Shown one piece after another: positions 51,539 through 62,800 of a stretch of DNA of 64,000 nt. Position 1 is the first letter of the stretch, and every line of letters starts with the position of its first letter. This DNA is from Micractinium sp. NFX-FRZ (lineage: Eukaryota; Chlorophyta; Trebouxiophyceae; Chlorellales; Chlorellaceae): assembly GCA_029339195.1 (NCBI GenBank), contig JAPTJF010000132.1, positions 62,001 through 126,000 on the forward strand, read 5' to 3'. Position numbers and translations under genes: made by a program. The notes below the pieces were generated by a model, which ran no database searches, was not told the DNA's origin, and saw only the letters and a program-made list of their open reading frames with translations.

Positions 51539-53076
51539 ATGGCGGGGCTCTCCTTGCCCACTTCGCCCTGCCCTCAGGAGCCCGACCATGAGGCCGAGGC
51601 CGAGTTCATGAAGCTCGAGAACGCCTTCCTGCAGCAGCTGCTGGAGCGCGTGGCGCCCGGCCTGCTACATGGCGGCACCGCCGCCGCCGCCGTCGACGGC
51701 CCCGGGCGCGAGCCGCTGCTGCTGGCAGAGAAGCAGGAGCTGTGCGCTGCTGAGGCTGCTGCAGTGCGGCGAGAGATGGAGCGGGTGCAGGCGGAGGGAG
51801 AGCTGGAGGTGGCATGCGCGCAGGCGGGCGTGGCTGATGCGCGCGGTCAGCAGGCGGCAGAGACGGCGCGTGACCTGGTGACCTTGCTTGAACTGCTGGG
51901 CCTGCCGGCACCGGCGCCAGTGGCGGCAGTAGCAGAGGCAGCAGCAGCAGTTGCCGCCGCTGCCTCTGCCGCAACCCGGGCGGAGCCCACTGCCACAGCA
52001 AACGCTGACACCGATGGCCTGGGGGAGGCAGAGCAGGCACCAGCGGTTGGCGAGGCATCGCAGGCCAGCACCTCTTCGCAGGCAGCACCCGCCGTGGCTG
52101 GCCTGGCGCTGCCCTCCACCCGGCAGCTGTCGCGGGCCGACCTGCACGGCGGCAAGCTGGCGCAGTTCTTGGAGGGCGTGCTGGCACGCCAAGCCGATGC
52201 CGCACAGCGCCTGCAGACACGCAACATGATGCTCCAGGCAAGTCCCTTTGCGTGGTGCAGTGGTGCTGACGTGATGCCGTTGCCTCGTCCCAGCGCTGAC
52301 GTCCCAGTGCTGCACATGCACTGCTGCATGCCTGCCATGGCTTGTCACGCACTGCTCTCTTTTCACAGCGCCCGCTGCTCTCCCCCTCCCCCTCACGAGC
52401 TGGCCCTGCTCACCCCCGCCTGCTTCTCCCTCACCGCACCCATTTACCACCCTGCTCCGCGCCCCACCCCCACCCGCCTGTTGTGCAGAACCAGCTGGCC
52501 CGGCTGGAGGCTTCCCTTGGGCAGCGTACGGAGCTGGGCGCCGCCCTGCGCAAGGTGGACTTTGATGCGCTGCGCATTGAGCACTCGCAGGCAGAGGCAG
52601 CGCTGGCGGCGGCTTCTGCCGAGGCTGTGGCGCTCAAGTCGCAGGTGGCGGCCGCAGCACAGCAGCTGGCAGAGCAGCGCAGCGCTCTGGCCTCGACGGC
52701 AGCCGAGTCAGCGGTGCTGGTGCGGCAGATAGAGGTGCGGCAGGGGCAGGCGGCGGTGCTGCAAGCGGACGCCGCCAAGGCGAAGCGCGAGAGCGCTGCT
52801 CTGGAGAGCGAGTGCCAGCAGCTGCGGGGGCACAGCAGCGGCGCCGCTGCTGCCGGCGACAAGGGCACGCGGGGCTGTACCGCTGGCAACAAGGGGGCGG
52901 CCTCAGTGCCAGCTGATGGGGCTCAGGGCCAGGGCCAGGTGCAGGCAACCATTTTGGAGTACATGCGGGTGAAGAATGCGTGCACAGAGACGAGCAAGCG
53001 CATTGCTGATTGGCAGCGCAAGCTGGAGGTCCAGGCGGGGCGGCGCGCTGCCGCAGGCGTCGGTCAGCTCTGTTGA
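51539..53076 (+). CDS. CCDC113/CCDC96-like coiled-coil protein
   Basis: Two exons, 51539..52237 and 52489..53076, giving 428 aa. Nearly the whole protein is Ala/Glu/Gln-rich coiled coil, with an Ala/Thr/Ser-rich linker at about 125-190. The C-terminal half carries signs of the CCDC113/CCDC96 domain (DUF4201): LRKVDFDALRIEHSQ (about 254-268), then a long heptad region, then an ILEYMRVKNAC and IADWQRKLEV end block resembling the family's YMxLK...WxRKVE ending. In ciliated organisms those proteins sit near axonemal radial spokes and nexin links. Coiled-coil similarity can mislead, so the assignment is moderate. The single intron has a GC donor (AG|GCAAGT at 52238). Confidence 0.6.
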
Positions 53077-53109
53077 TGCTGGCAGCAGGGGAGGCGAGAG
53101 ATGCAGGCA

Positions 53110-53114
53110 TGTAA
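53110..53114 (+). terminator. putative polyadenylation signal (TGTAA)
   Basis: TGTAA on the plus strand, 34 nt past the stop of the coiled-coil gene. Confidence 0.6.
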
Positions 53115-53321
53115 AAAGCAGCCAGCATTGCGTCACACCTACTGAAGTATCGCGAAGCTGGCGGTTTTCAAGACAGAAAACCAGAGACATGCAAGGGGTG
53201 CAGTCCAGCCGTGGGAGCCCCTCTTGAGCCCGCAAATAGGCTGCTCCCTTCCGACAATGCCACCCCACCAGCTAGCTGCCCAGTGCACCGCTTTCTTGCC
53301 GCCCCTTCTCATGTGCAAGCG

Positions 53322-53326
53322 TTACA
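53322..53326 (-). terminator. possible polyadenylation signal (TGTAA)
   Basis: TGTAA on the minus strand about 530 nt past the eIF3i stop. It is the only one noticed there. Confidence 0.35.
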
Positions 53327-53852
53327 CACATGCGCACTTTGGCAGGCAATGTCAAGTTGTTGTTGGGGTGTGCAGATGGCAGCAGCGGCCGCTGCTGCGT
53401 GGCGGAGGAGAGCAGAGCAGTGACAGGGGAGCAGAGATGCGAGCAGAAACGTAGCAGGAGAGGGGAGCGGGGACGGCATGCGTTTGGGCTGCTGCTGGGG
53501 CCGTCAACAGGGGGACAAACAAGTAGCCACGGGATTTCCGGCCAGCGGCGGCCGCAAGTGGTGGTGGTGACGGTCGTCGTTGCTGGCCGGGAGGGCGCAT
53601 GCAGCGCCTCACACCCGGTCCCAGTTGGTGACAAAGTAGCTGCAGGGTGGCACAGGAGCACAGGGAGGGGAACCAAACGGAGGGCCTGTCAGTTTGCCAG
53701 CCGAGCATGCTTACGCTATGACCCCCCTGCCCCAGCGGTGCAACATATGCAGCGGCTGCAGACTGTGCACACAGCGCACCACAGCGACACACGCATTTAG
53801 TGTGCACCAGGGTACATTATCATCAACCAAATGCAATCGGCAGGTTCTCTGC

Positions 53853-56561
53853 TCACTCTGCGTCAAAGTGGTGCAGCCGCACGTTGCCCTCCTCTGCGCC
53901 GGTCACAAACGAGGTGCCGTCGGGGCTGAAGGCAACTGCAGAAGGGCAGGAGGAAACAACAGGGCAGAGGGGCAATGAAGAGGGGTCGAAGGCGGCGGAG
54001 GCTGGGTCCACCAGGGCGTTTGCTGAGAGGCCGCACCGCAGAGCAACGCCGTGCCTCACTTCCACTGCTTCAGCCGGCGCCGCACAGCTCTTGCATTGCA
54101 CATCTCAAGCTGTAACTTTTTCTGTTGTGGTGCACCCGGCTCTTCGGCATGTTCAGTCCCTCGCCCTCAGCTCTGGTCCTCACCTCACCCCGCTGCCCAG
54201 CAATGCGCTTCCCAGGTGCCGCCCACAATAGTCCCCTCCCCTCCCTCCCCTGCCTGCCTGCCCTCCCTCCCTTCCCCCGCCCCTCCCGGCGCCCACGTAC
54301 CCGAGTTGATGGGGGAGAAGTGTCCGCGGACCTGGGCAAACTCCTCACAGAACACCTTGTGGAAGAAGCGCGCCTCAAAGTAGCCCGCCTTGGCCGCCGT
54401 CGTCGTCACCGCCGCCGCGTCCTGCACATGGGGGACACGAGAGGAGCGCGTTGGTGTGTGCTCAAGTAGGTGGGAGTGCGTGGGTGCGCAGGGAGAGGGT
54501 GTTGGAACAGCGAGCGGGCGGGCAGGTATCCCAGCACAGCGTGCCAGCCGGACCCCCCGGCCTGCCCAGCCTCCTCTTCTGCTGCACCCTGCCCCTCGCA
54601 ACTGCAGCTCAGAGATCTGCACCCTGGCCTGGCAGCCCCGCAGCCACACTGCATGCAGCTGCTGCCCTTCCTGCAGCAGCCCCCAGTGCGGCAACCGCCC
54701 ACCCACCTGCCCTCCTCCGATGAGCACGTGCTCAAAGATGGGCGACATGGCGGCGCTGTTGATGGGCGCCGCGCTCTTGTACTCCTTCAGCACCTCAAAC
54801 GACTGCAGGGGGGGGGGTCGATATCAAAATTGAAGCGATCAGAGGATGGAATAAGTAAAGGAGTAGGGTTGCGGGGAGAGGTGGCAACCTGACACATCGG
54901 CAGGGGAACAGGTGTGTCACATAGATACAGAGCATGCCATGGCTGCAAGTCTGCCAGCCTGGCTGCCAAGCCTGCAGCTCCTCCATGTGGCCCCCAGCCC
55001 CAGCTGCGTTGCAGGCCCGAGCTCTCATACCTGCACCACCTGCCTCGTGCACCTGCTGTAGCGACCACTCGTCCCCCACGCCTCGCCCTCACACCCCAGC
55101 CCCAACCCACCTTCACCCCAACTCAACCCAGCTCACCCCCCGCCCCAGCCTCCCGCCCCCCCGTCTGGCCGCCCGCCCACCTGCGTGTCCACCACCTTTG
55201 ACGTGCGGTCGGTGGAGGCGGTGATGAAGTGCGTGCCGTCTGCCGACATCTGCATGTCCATCACCTGCTTCTCGTGCAGCTGCGCCTCCATCACGCACTT
55301 GCCGCTCTCCACGTCCCACCGCCGCACCATGCCGTCCTCGCTGGAGGACAGCAGGTAGCGGTTGTCGTCGGTCCAGTGCAGGCGCGTGATGCGCCCCCGA
55401 GGCCCCGTCAGGTTGAGGATCTCGTCGCTGCTCTGCTCCGCCGGGTCGGCGGCAATGTTGAACAGCCGGATGGCGGACACGGAGTTCATGAAGGGGTCGG
55501 TGGACACGGCGGCCAGGCGCTCGCCGGCGGAGAACTTGCAGGCGCGGGCGGGCTCGTTGAAGCGGAAGCGGTGCAGCTCCGCGCCGTTCTCCATGCTCCA
55601 CAGCCGCGCCGACGAGTCGCCGGCGGCGGACAGCAGCACCTTGGAGTCGTCTGAAGGGCAGGCAGGCAGGTGGAAGGCACGGGGTGGACACGGCAGGTGA
55701 GGCACGGCAGAAAAGGCACCCTGACTATGCAGCGGCGGCACGGCCCGCATGGCAGAGGCAGCTGCGGGGGCAGAAGAGGGACAGCACATGTGGCCGCCAG
55801 CATGGCGCTGCCCACGGCTGCTTCCACCGACGCCGGCACCGAAAGGTGCTGCCTGCTGCGTGAAGAGGCTGGCTGGGCAATGTGCCTGTGCATTGCCGCG
55901 CCCTCCCGCCCCCAGCGTGCTCTGAGCTCTACGGCCAAGGAACACAGCGAAAGCTGCAGCGGTGCTCACAGGTCATGTCCACTGTCCACACCACGCCATT
56001 GTGCCCGTCAAAGCTGCCGGCGCGCACGCCATTGTCTGTCCACCACAGGTTGATGTTGCTGTCCTGCAGGCGCAGCGGCGGCATGGAGGAAATTGACGAT
56101 GCGGCTGGCTGCCACGGCGCTGCCACAGAGCAGCACCGGCTGGCGGGCAGCTGCAGAGGGCAAGCAGGAGAAGCCAGCAGCGACGCCGCACCTTGCCGCA
56201 TGTCACCAGCAGATCCCCCTCTGCGTTGAACCTGCACAGCACAAAGGAGCGGTCCACACGGCAGGTCGGCGCACTGCCCAGCTGACGGCAAGCAGAAGGC
56301 GGCAGGCACGGGCGGCGGGTGGCGCTGACTGAGGAGGCCACCGCCGTCATGCCTGCGCAGCTCCCGCTGCACAGTCAAGCTCCAGGATCGACGTCAAACC
56401 GCTGGCCACGCCTGTGCCAGCCGCATCACGCGGGCATCACCGCCGCCTGGGGTGGGCGGCTCCCGGCGCGCTCAAGCTCGTTGGAAGCCACATCTGCCTG
56501 ATATAACTCACAGTACATGATTTAGGGGGCGCGTGTGCCCCTGCAGCACATAAGGTCTCAT
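53853..56561 (-). CDS. EIF3I: eIF3 subunit i (TIF34/TRIP-1), WD40 protein
   Basis: Seven exons: complement(53853..53935, 54301..54421, 54707..54802, 55181..55650, 55970..56063, 56192..56231, 56512..56561), 317 aa, close to the usual ~325. eIF3i is a seven-bladed WD40 propeller that binds eIF3b in the initiation factor eIF3. The full-length match includes the start [94 protein letters not shown], the diagnostic [16 protein letters not shown] then [17 protein letters not shown], and the HHFDAE end. The exon borders give that continuous protein with all phases matching. The first exon has only 16 complete codons. Confidence 0.94.
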
Positions 56562-56836
56562 GCTGCACTGCCCGCCGTTCGCTGGACGCTGCAGGCGGTT
56601 GAAATAAGCTGCGGGGTGGAGCGTGCAGGCGAGAGAGGGTTTGGGAGCCCGAATGCGGCCAGCATCGAGCAGGACGCACCAGCGCCACGTTGGCACACTT
56701 GAAGGGGAGGGGAATTGGAGGCAGAGAACATCTTTGGTGTCTTGATCACATCATCAAAGAGGCTGCCGGATTGAATCAGCATTGCGGCATCCCCAAATGG
56801 CCCACCACTTGTGAAGCCGCTTTCGTCAAAACAGCA
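56562..56836. promoter_or_regulatory. 275-bp divergent promoter, eIF3i / importin-11
   Basis: This lies between the two start codons. It must hold both promoters; no TATA box was recognised. Confidence 0.45.
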
Positions 56837-59800
56837 ATGGCAGCTCCCGGGGCTGCTGCCGCGCCTCTGGGGCCAAACGATCTTCCGGCAGTGTTTCAGT
56901 GCTTGCAGCAGGCGCTGAGCCACGAACCCAACACCCAGAAGCAAGCGGAAGCGGCGCTGCGCGAGCTGGAGGCACGCCCCGGCTTTTGCTCCTGCCTTGC
57001 GGTGCGCAATGGGGCAGGGGTGATGCCTGCAACTGGGCACCCTGTCTGATGTTCAGCAGAATTGACCAGGCGCCGCCGCCGCCGCCGCCTGTGTCGGTTT
57101 GCTGCCACCTGCCACAATAATCCAGTGTCTAAAATGCTGCTGCGCCCTTCACTATGGCTTTGCAGGAGGTTCTGGCCAGCAAGGATGCCGACCACTCGGC
57201 CCGCTGGCTGGCTGCCGTGCACTTCAAGAACAGCTGCAACAAGTACTGGCGGTCGCGGCTGCCCGGGTGAGCCCAGAGTCGAGCTGTCCGGCACAACAAC
57301 ACCCTGCGCCTGCACGTGTGTATGTCACACCCTGCCTGTCTGTACATTAAACTCTTAATCAGAATCCTCTTCTGAGTGCATCATGTCCCGCCTGGCTGCA
57401 GCTCCCTGTCTGAGGAGGAGAAGGCTCACCTGAGGGGGCGGCTGCTGGATTTGGTGGAGCAGCAGGACCAGCAGATTGCGCTGCAGGTGGGTGCTGGGTG
57501 CGCTGTCTGGTGCTACTTGGGTGCTGGGTGAGAGGCACGATCAGCAGATTGCGCTGCAGGTGGGTGTTTGGTGCTGCCTGGCGCTATATAATTGGGTGCT
57601 GGGTGGAAGGCAGGCAGGATCAGCAGGTTGCCCTGCATGTGGGATGCTGGGTGCTGTCTGGTGCCGCTTGGTTGCTGGGGAAAAGTATGAATGAGTGAGT
57701 CCGCTTCCAAAACAGCCTGCTTGCAAGTGTGCGTGCTGTGTCGGGTGAAAAGTGTTGTTCGGGCATGCAGGCCTGTGCAGGCTGTGCACCTGCCAACCGT
57801 GTGCCAGCAGTGGTTGCGTGCTGCATGTTCCAGACATGAGCGGGCCCGACGTCATGCCATGCTTGGGTGCAACTTGATGCTGCAAAGGTGACGGTGCTGG
57901 CCATTCCCCTTCTGGAAAAAACTCTCATCTTTACTTGCACCTTGCACTGCCTGTGCCCTGTGCAGGTGGCGGTGGTGTTCTCCAAGGTGGCACGCTTTGA
58001 CTTCCCCAGGGCCTGGCCCACGCTGCTGTCAGACCTGCTGGCCAGGCTGCAGGTAGGCTTCATATCATATTGAATGCCTTTGTTTGGCTGGGGCTTGGTG
58101 CATGGCTGGCCAGGGTCGAGCTGGGCGTTTAATGGCAATGCGCAATGGGCAGCTGCAAATTGGGGTGGCATCTGGGCTGTGGCTGCAGACCGCCGGCCTG
58201 CCCTTGCTGCCTCCCCGGCCCTGTCCTGCACCGTCACACCGTGCCCTGCTGTGCTGTGCAGAGCCCCAGCCAGCGCCGCCACTGGGTCCACCACTTGGCT
58301 AACCGTGCCATGCCGTGCCGTGCTGTGCTGTGCTGTGCTGTGCAGAGCCCCAACCAGCTGCTGCAGCGCCGCTCTCAGCGTTGCACCACCACTCGACTAA
58401 CCGTCCCATGCCGTGCTGTGCTGCGCTGTGCTGTGCAGAGCCCCAACCAGCTGCTGCAGCGCCGCGTGTACCTGGTGCTGCACCACATCCTCAAGGAGAT
58501 GGCCTCCAAGCGGCTGGCGGCAGACCAGCGCAACTTTGAGCAGGTGGGCAAGCAAGTGTGGGGAAGAGGTGAAGGAGGAGGTGACGGCAGCGGGGGCAGC
58601 ACGAGGACCTCTTGGCCATGCACCGCTTTGTGAAGCAATTGGTGGCGTTTGCCACACACCCAACTGACTGCCTCGAGTGCCTGCACCGCAGGTCACGGCG
58701 CTGCTGCTGGAGCCGACGTGGCAGCAGTGGGCGGCAGACACCGCGGCAGTGGGGGGCGCGCTGCCCGCGGCGCTGGAGGCGCCGTTGCAGGCGGCGCAGG
58801 CCCTGCTTGTCACCTTTGAGCGCTGGCTGCTGCAGCTCAAGACCCTGCGTCGGATGGTCGTGTTTGGCTTCCCCTCTGACGCTCGCAGCCTGCAGCAGGT
58901 GGCGGCGGTGGGCCAGATTGCGCCGCCGCTGCTGGACACGCTGCGGCAGTTCAACGCGGCGCGCGCGGCGCGCAGCGCGGGGGCGCAGCGCAACCAGGTG
59001 CAGGCCATGCTGGACAGGGCCATCCTGAAGCTGCTCAAGACGCTGAGGCAGATACAGGAGGCGCACCCGTGGTGCGTGCGCTGCGCACTGGGAGCAGGAC
59101 CCGCCTGTGCCTGTGCTGGGGTGCAGCCCCGTTGTGCTGTGCAGTAGGCACACTCTAGTTGCAGGGCATGCGTGAGCAATGACCAGCTGTGTGTTTCAGG
59201 TGGTGCATCTTGCTCCAGATTCCTGCGCTGCCTGCTCTTCCTTGCTTGCCTGCCCGTGCCAGACACACATGGCTCGCTCTCCCATGTCGGCGGCTATGCC
59301 TAATGCCCACCTGAAAGCTCCACCCCATGGGGCGGCCGCCTCCCTGCAGGAGCTTCTTCCACTGCGGCGTGCTGGTGCCCTGCCTAGAGTTCTGCTGCAG
59401 CCAGGTGCTGGAGTGGCGCGGCGGCAGCGGCGGCGGCGGCGGCGGTGCTGCCGGGCCCCAGCAGGCGCCGCAGCAGTTTGTGGTTCAGAGCCTCCTGTTC
59501 CTGCACGGCGTGCAGAAGTGCGCCTCCTACCGGGGCTCTGCCTCCTCCCTCTCCCTGCACAGCGGGGCGCGCAGCCAGATAGAGCAGCTCAAGGGGCTGG
59601 CGGGGGAGGTGGCGCCGGTGCTGGCGGGCTTCTGGGGCGCGCCGCGCCTGCACGCCTTCACCGTGGCCGTGGTGGAGCGCCTGCTGCCGCTCACAGACAA
59701 GGAGCTGGAGGAGTGGTGGGTGCCGCGCTGTGCTGCGCTGTGTTGCGCTGTGCTGTGCCGCGCCGTGCCGCTCGTCGCTGTGCCGTGCTGCGCTTTGCTG

Positions 59801-62800
59801 TGCTTTGCTGTGCTGTGCCATCCATGCTGTGCTATCCCGTTCTGTGCACGCTCTGCTGCTGCCAATCACAAAGCAAGAGTTGGAGGATGTTGAGCTGCAT
59901 CTGCCGCACTGGGACGCAGGTGCCATGTTCATCCCTGCCCCCTGGCCATCCACAATTGTGTGGAGTCCCCCCTCCCCCACCCCTCACCTTGCTGTGCTCG
60001 TGTCTTTTGTTACCCTCATGTTTGCCCAGGGAGGACAGCCCGGAGTCTTTCCACCACGAGCTGGAGAACGTGTCGTGGGAGGAGAGCATGCGGGGGTGCG
60101 CGGAGAACACATACCTGGCGCTCTTCGAGGTGGGAGGGCACGGTGGTGTGAGACGCTGTGTTGGAGTGAGAGGGGTGCGCAGGTCGGAGAGGTGGGCTGT
60201 GCATGCAGAAAGCCGGACCTGGCGGGTGCAGGGTGGCACCGGTGCAGCCTCAGTGTGTGGGCTGTGCATGAGCACAAGAGTGCGCGTCCTGTGCTGCCGT
60301 GCACCCAGGGTCCACGCCCAGGTCCCACTGCTGCACCTAGGCTGGGTTTGGAGCCCCCACTGCCTGCCTCCGCCTGTGTTCTGACACGCCCTGCTCGCCC
60401 TCGCCCCCTACCGCCAGGCGCACCGCGAGGCAGTGGCCCCTGTGGTGGTCCAGCTGCTCAAGTCCACCAGCGATGCCTGCCCGCCAGGCGCCGCGGCGCA
60501 GCTGGCGGCGCAGCAGCAGCAGCATAGCAACAGCAGCGGCGGCGGCGGCATGCTGAGGGGCATCCCGGCCGCCGTGCTGGCCAAGGAGGCGGTGTACCAG
60601 GCGGTGGCGGTGGGGGCTTACGAGCTGCATGACTTTGTGGACTTTACTGGTGAGGCTGAGTGGGCAGGGGCAGTAACAAGGGGGTGAAGTCAAGGTTAGC
60701 GGAGCGCGACTTTGTGGATTTTACCAGCGAGGCTGTGGGTAGAGGCAGGAACAACGGGGTGAAGCAAGGTCAAGGGGGCACGAGTGTGTGGACTTCACCT
60801 GTGAGGCCGAGTGGGGGGCGCGTAACAAAGGGGTGAGGTGAGCGGGCAATCAATGTGTGTGTGAGTGCACACTTGTGTAGAGCAGTAAGCGCAAGACGTG
60901 CAGGTTGTGAGCGCAGGCAAAGAGCATGCTGCTGCAGCGGGGCACCGCACAGCTAGCCAGCCGGCCCCGTCCCTCCGCGCTCTGCCCCACCTTGCGCACC
61001 CCTTGTCACCCCACGCACCCTGCCCCTGCCCCTGCCCCTGCCACCGTCGCCTGCTCGTCACTCCCACAGGCTTCCTGCACAGCAGCCTGCTGCCCGAGAT
61101 GGGCGACCGCTCCCCGGCAGCGCGCCCGCTCCGCCGCCGCGCCATCAAGCTCGTCAGCCACTGGGCGGCCCGCCTGAAGAAGGAGGACCGGCCGGCGGTG
61201 TATCGCGCGCTGGTGGCGGCTCTGGCGGAGGAGGAGGATGCGGCGATGCAGCTGGCGGTGGTGGGCACGCTGCGCGCGCTGGTGGATGACTGGTGAGCAC
61301 TGGGCGGCCGGCATGGGAGGGGGTGCTGGGGAGGAGCGTGGCTGGCTGGGGCTGGGAAGGGGCGCCGAGGCTGAGAGAGCTGGGAGGCGAGGCGGGGTGG
61401 GGCTGTGTGTGCAGGTGCAGGCACGGTGCTCTCCTTAGGTGGCAGTCAAAGGTGGCCAGTGTGCTGCCTGCCTGCCTGCCCCCCTCCTGCCGCCCTGCCC
61501 CGTTCACCCTCTGCCCCACTCCGCCTGCCCCTTCACCCCACCCTCCCATCCTCACTCACACACCCGCTCGCCCATCCCCCCTGCCCCCTGCCCCCCCAGG
61601 GAGTTTGACGAGGCTCAGTTCCTGGAGTTTGTGGCCCCCTGCTTCCAGCAGCTGGCCGCCCTGCTCTCCTCGGCCGCCGAGTTTGACAGCCAGCTGGCCG
61701 CCTTCTCGGTGCTGGTGGGTACAATGACATACATGTCAGGCGTGGGTGTGGATGGGCCTCGCTGCTGGTGGGTGCATGTGCGGGTGCGAGTGGGCCTCGC
61801 TGCTGGTGGTACATACGTGGGTACAACTGGGCCCCTGGGGAGGGAGGCAGGGATCTGGTGGAGAGGGAGGGAGAGGGAGGGAGGGAGGGGCACGTGGTAC
61901 TGCTCTTGCGCACTCTGTTCAGCACCGGAGGTGCGGCAAGCTTGTCACACACCTTCATTGCTCGCCTGATATGCTGCCGCGCACTGGCCCCCTGGCCCGT
62001 TTGCTCCTGTTGCTGCCCCCCCCTTGCCACGGGGGAGGATTTGAGTGCGGCTGCGGGCCCTTTCCCCCTAACCTTGCGCCTTCCTCACCTAACGTTCATG
62101 GTGGCAGGACTAGATAGTGGACCGACCTTATGACTGCTCCCCTCCCCCCCTCTTCCCAACCAAACATAACTGCCCTTCTTCTTCCCAACCCTGCCTGCCC
62201 CCCCGGCAGGACTTGGTAGTGGACCGTCTGGCAGACGGCGTCAAGCCCTACGCCCCCGGCCTCCTCGCGCTGCTGCCCAGCGTGTGGCAGCAGGCGGAGG
62301 GGCAGAGCCTGCTGCGCATCCAGGTGGGCGGGGTGGGGAGGGTGGGGCCTGGCGCAGCTGCGGACGTCACTCCTGCCTGGCACAAGCCAGTTGGAAGACT
62401 GCCTGCTGTCCCAACGATAGGGGGCCGAGCCCACCTGGCACAGGCAGCAGCAGCATCCGCACGTGTTGGGCGCCGCCCTTGTCTGCCAACCCGCCGAGAT
62501 GCTTGCGCATGCTCATCTTGGAGAACAGTCTCGCACCCAGCCTCCCCGCTGTACCACGCCTACATGACAACAGGTTCAGTGGAGCGACACACACACCATC
62601 CTGCATTGACTGGCGACCCTGCAGGTGCTGGTGACGCTTCAGCGGCTGGTGCATGCCCTGGGCGCCGAGTCCCCCGCCACCTACCCCCTCGTGCTGCCCG
62701 TGCTCAAGCTGTGCACAGACCCCAGCCAGCCGGACGAGCTCAACCTGCTGGAGGACGGGCTGCAGCTGTGGCTCGTGGCGCTGCGCCATGCACCCGCCCC

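Larger units (their letters stand above)
53077..53852. other. convergent 3' region
   Basis: This is 776 bp between the coiled-coil gene stop and the eIF3i stop. No gene is seen; it has 3' UTR character. Confidence 0.5.
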
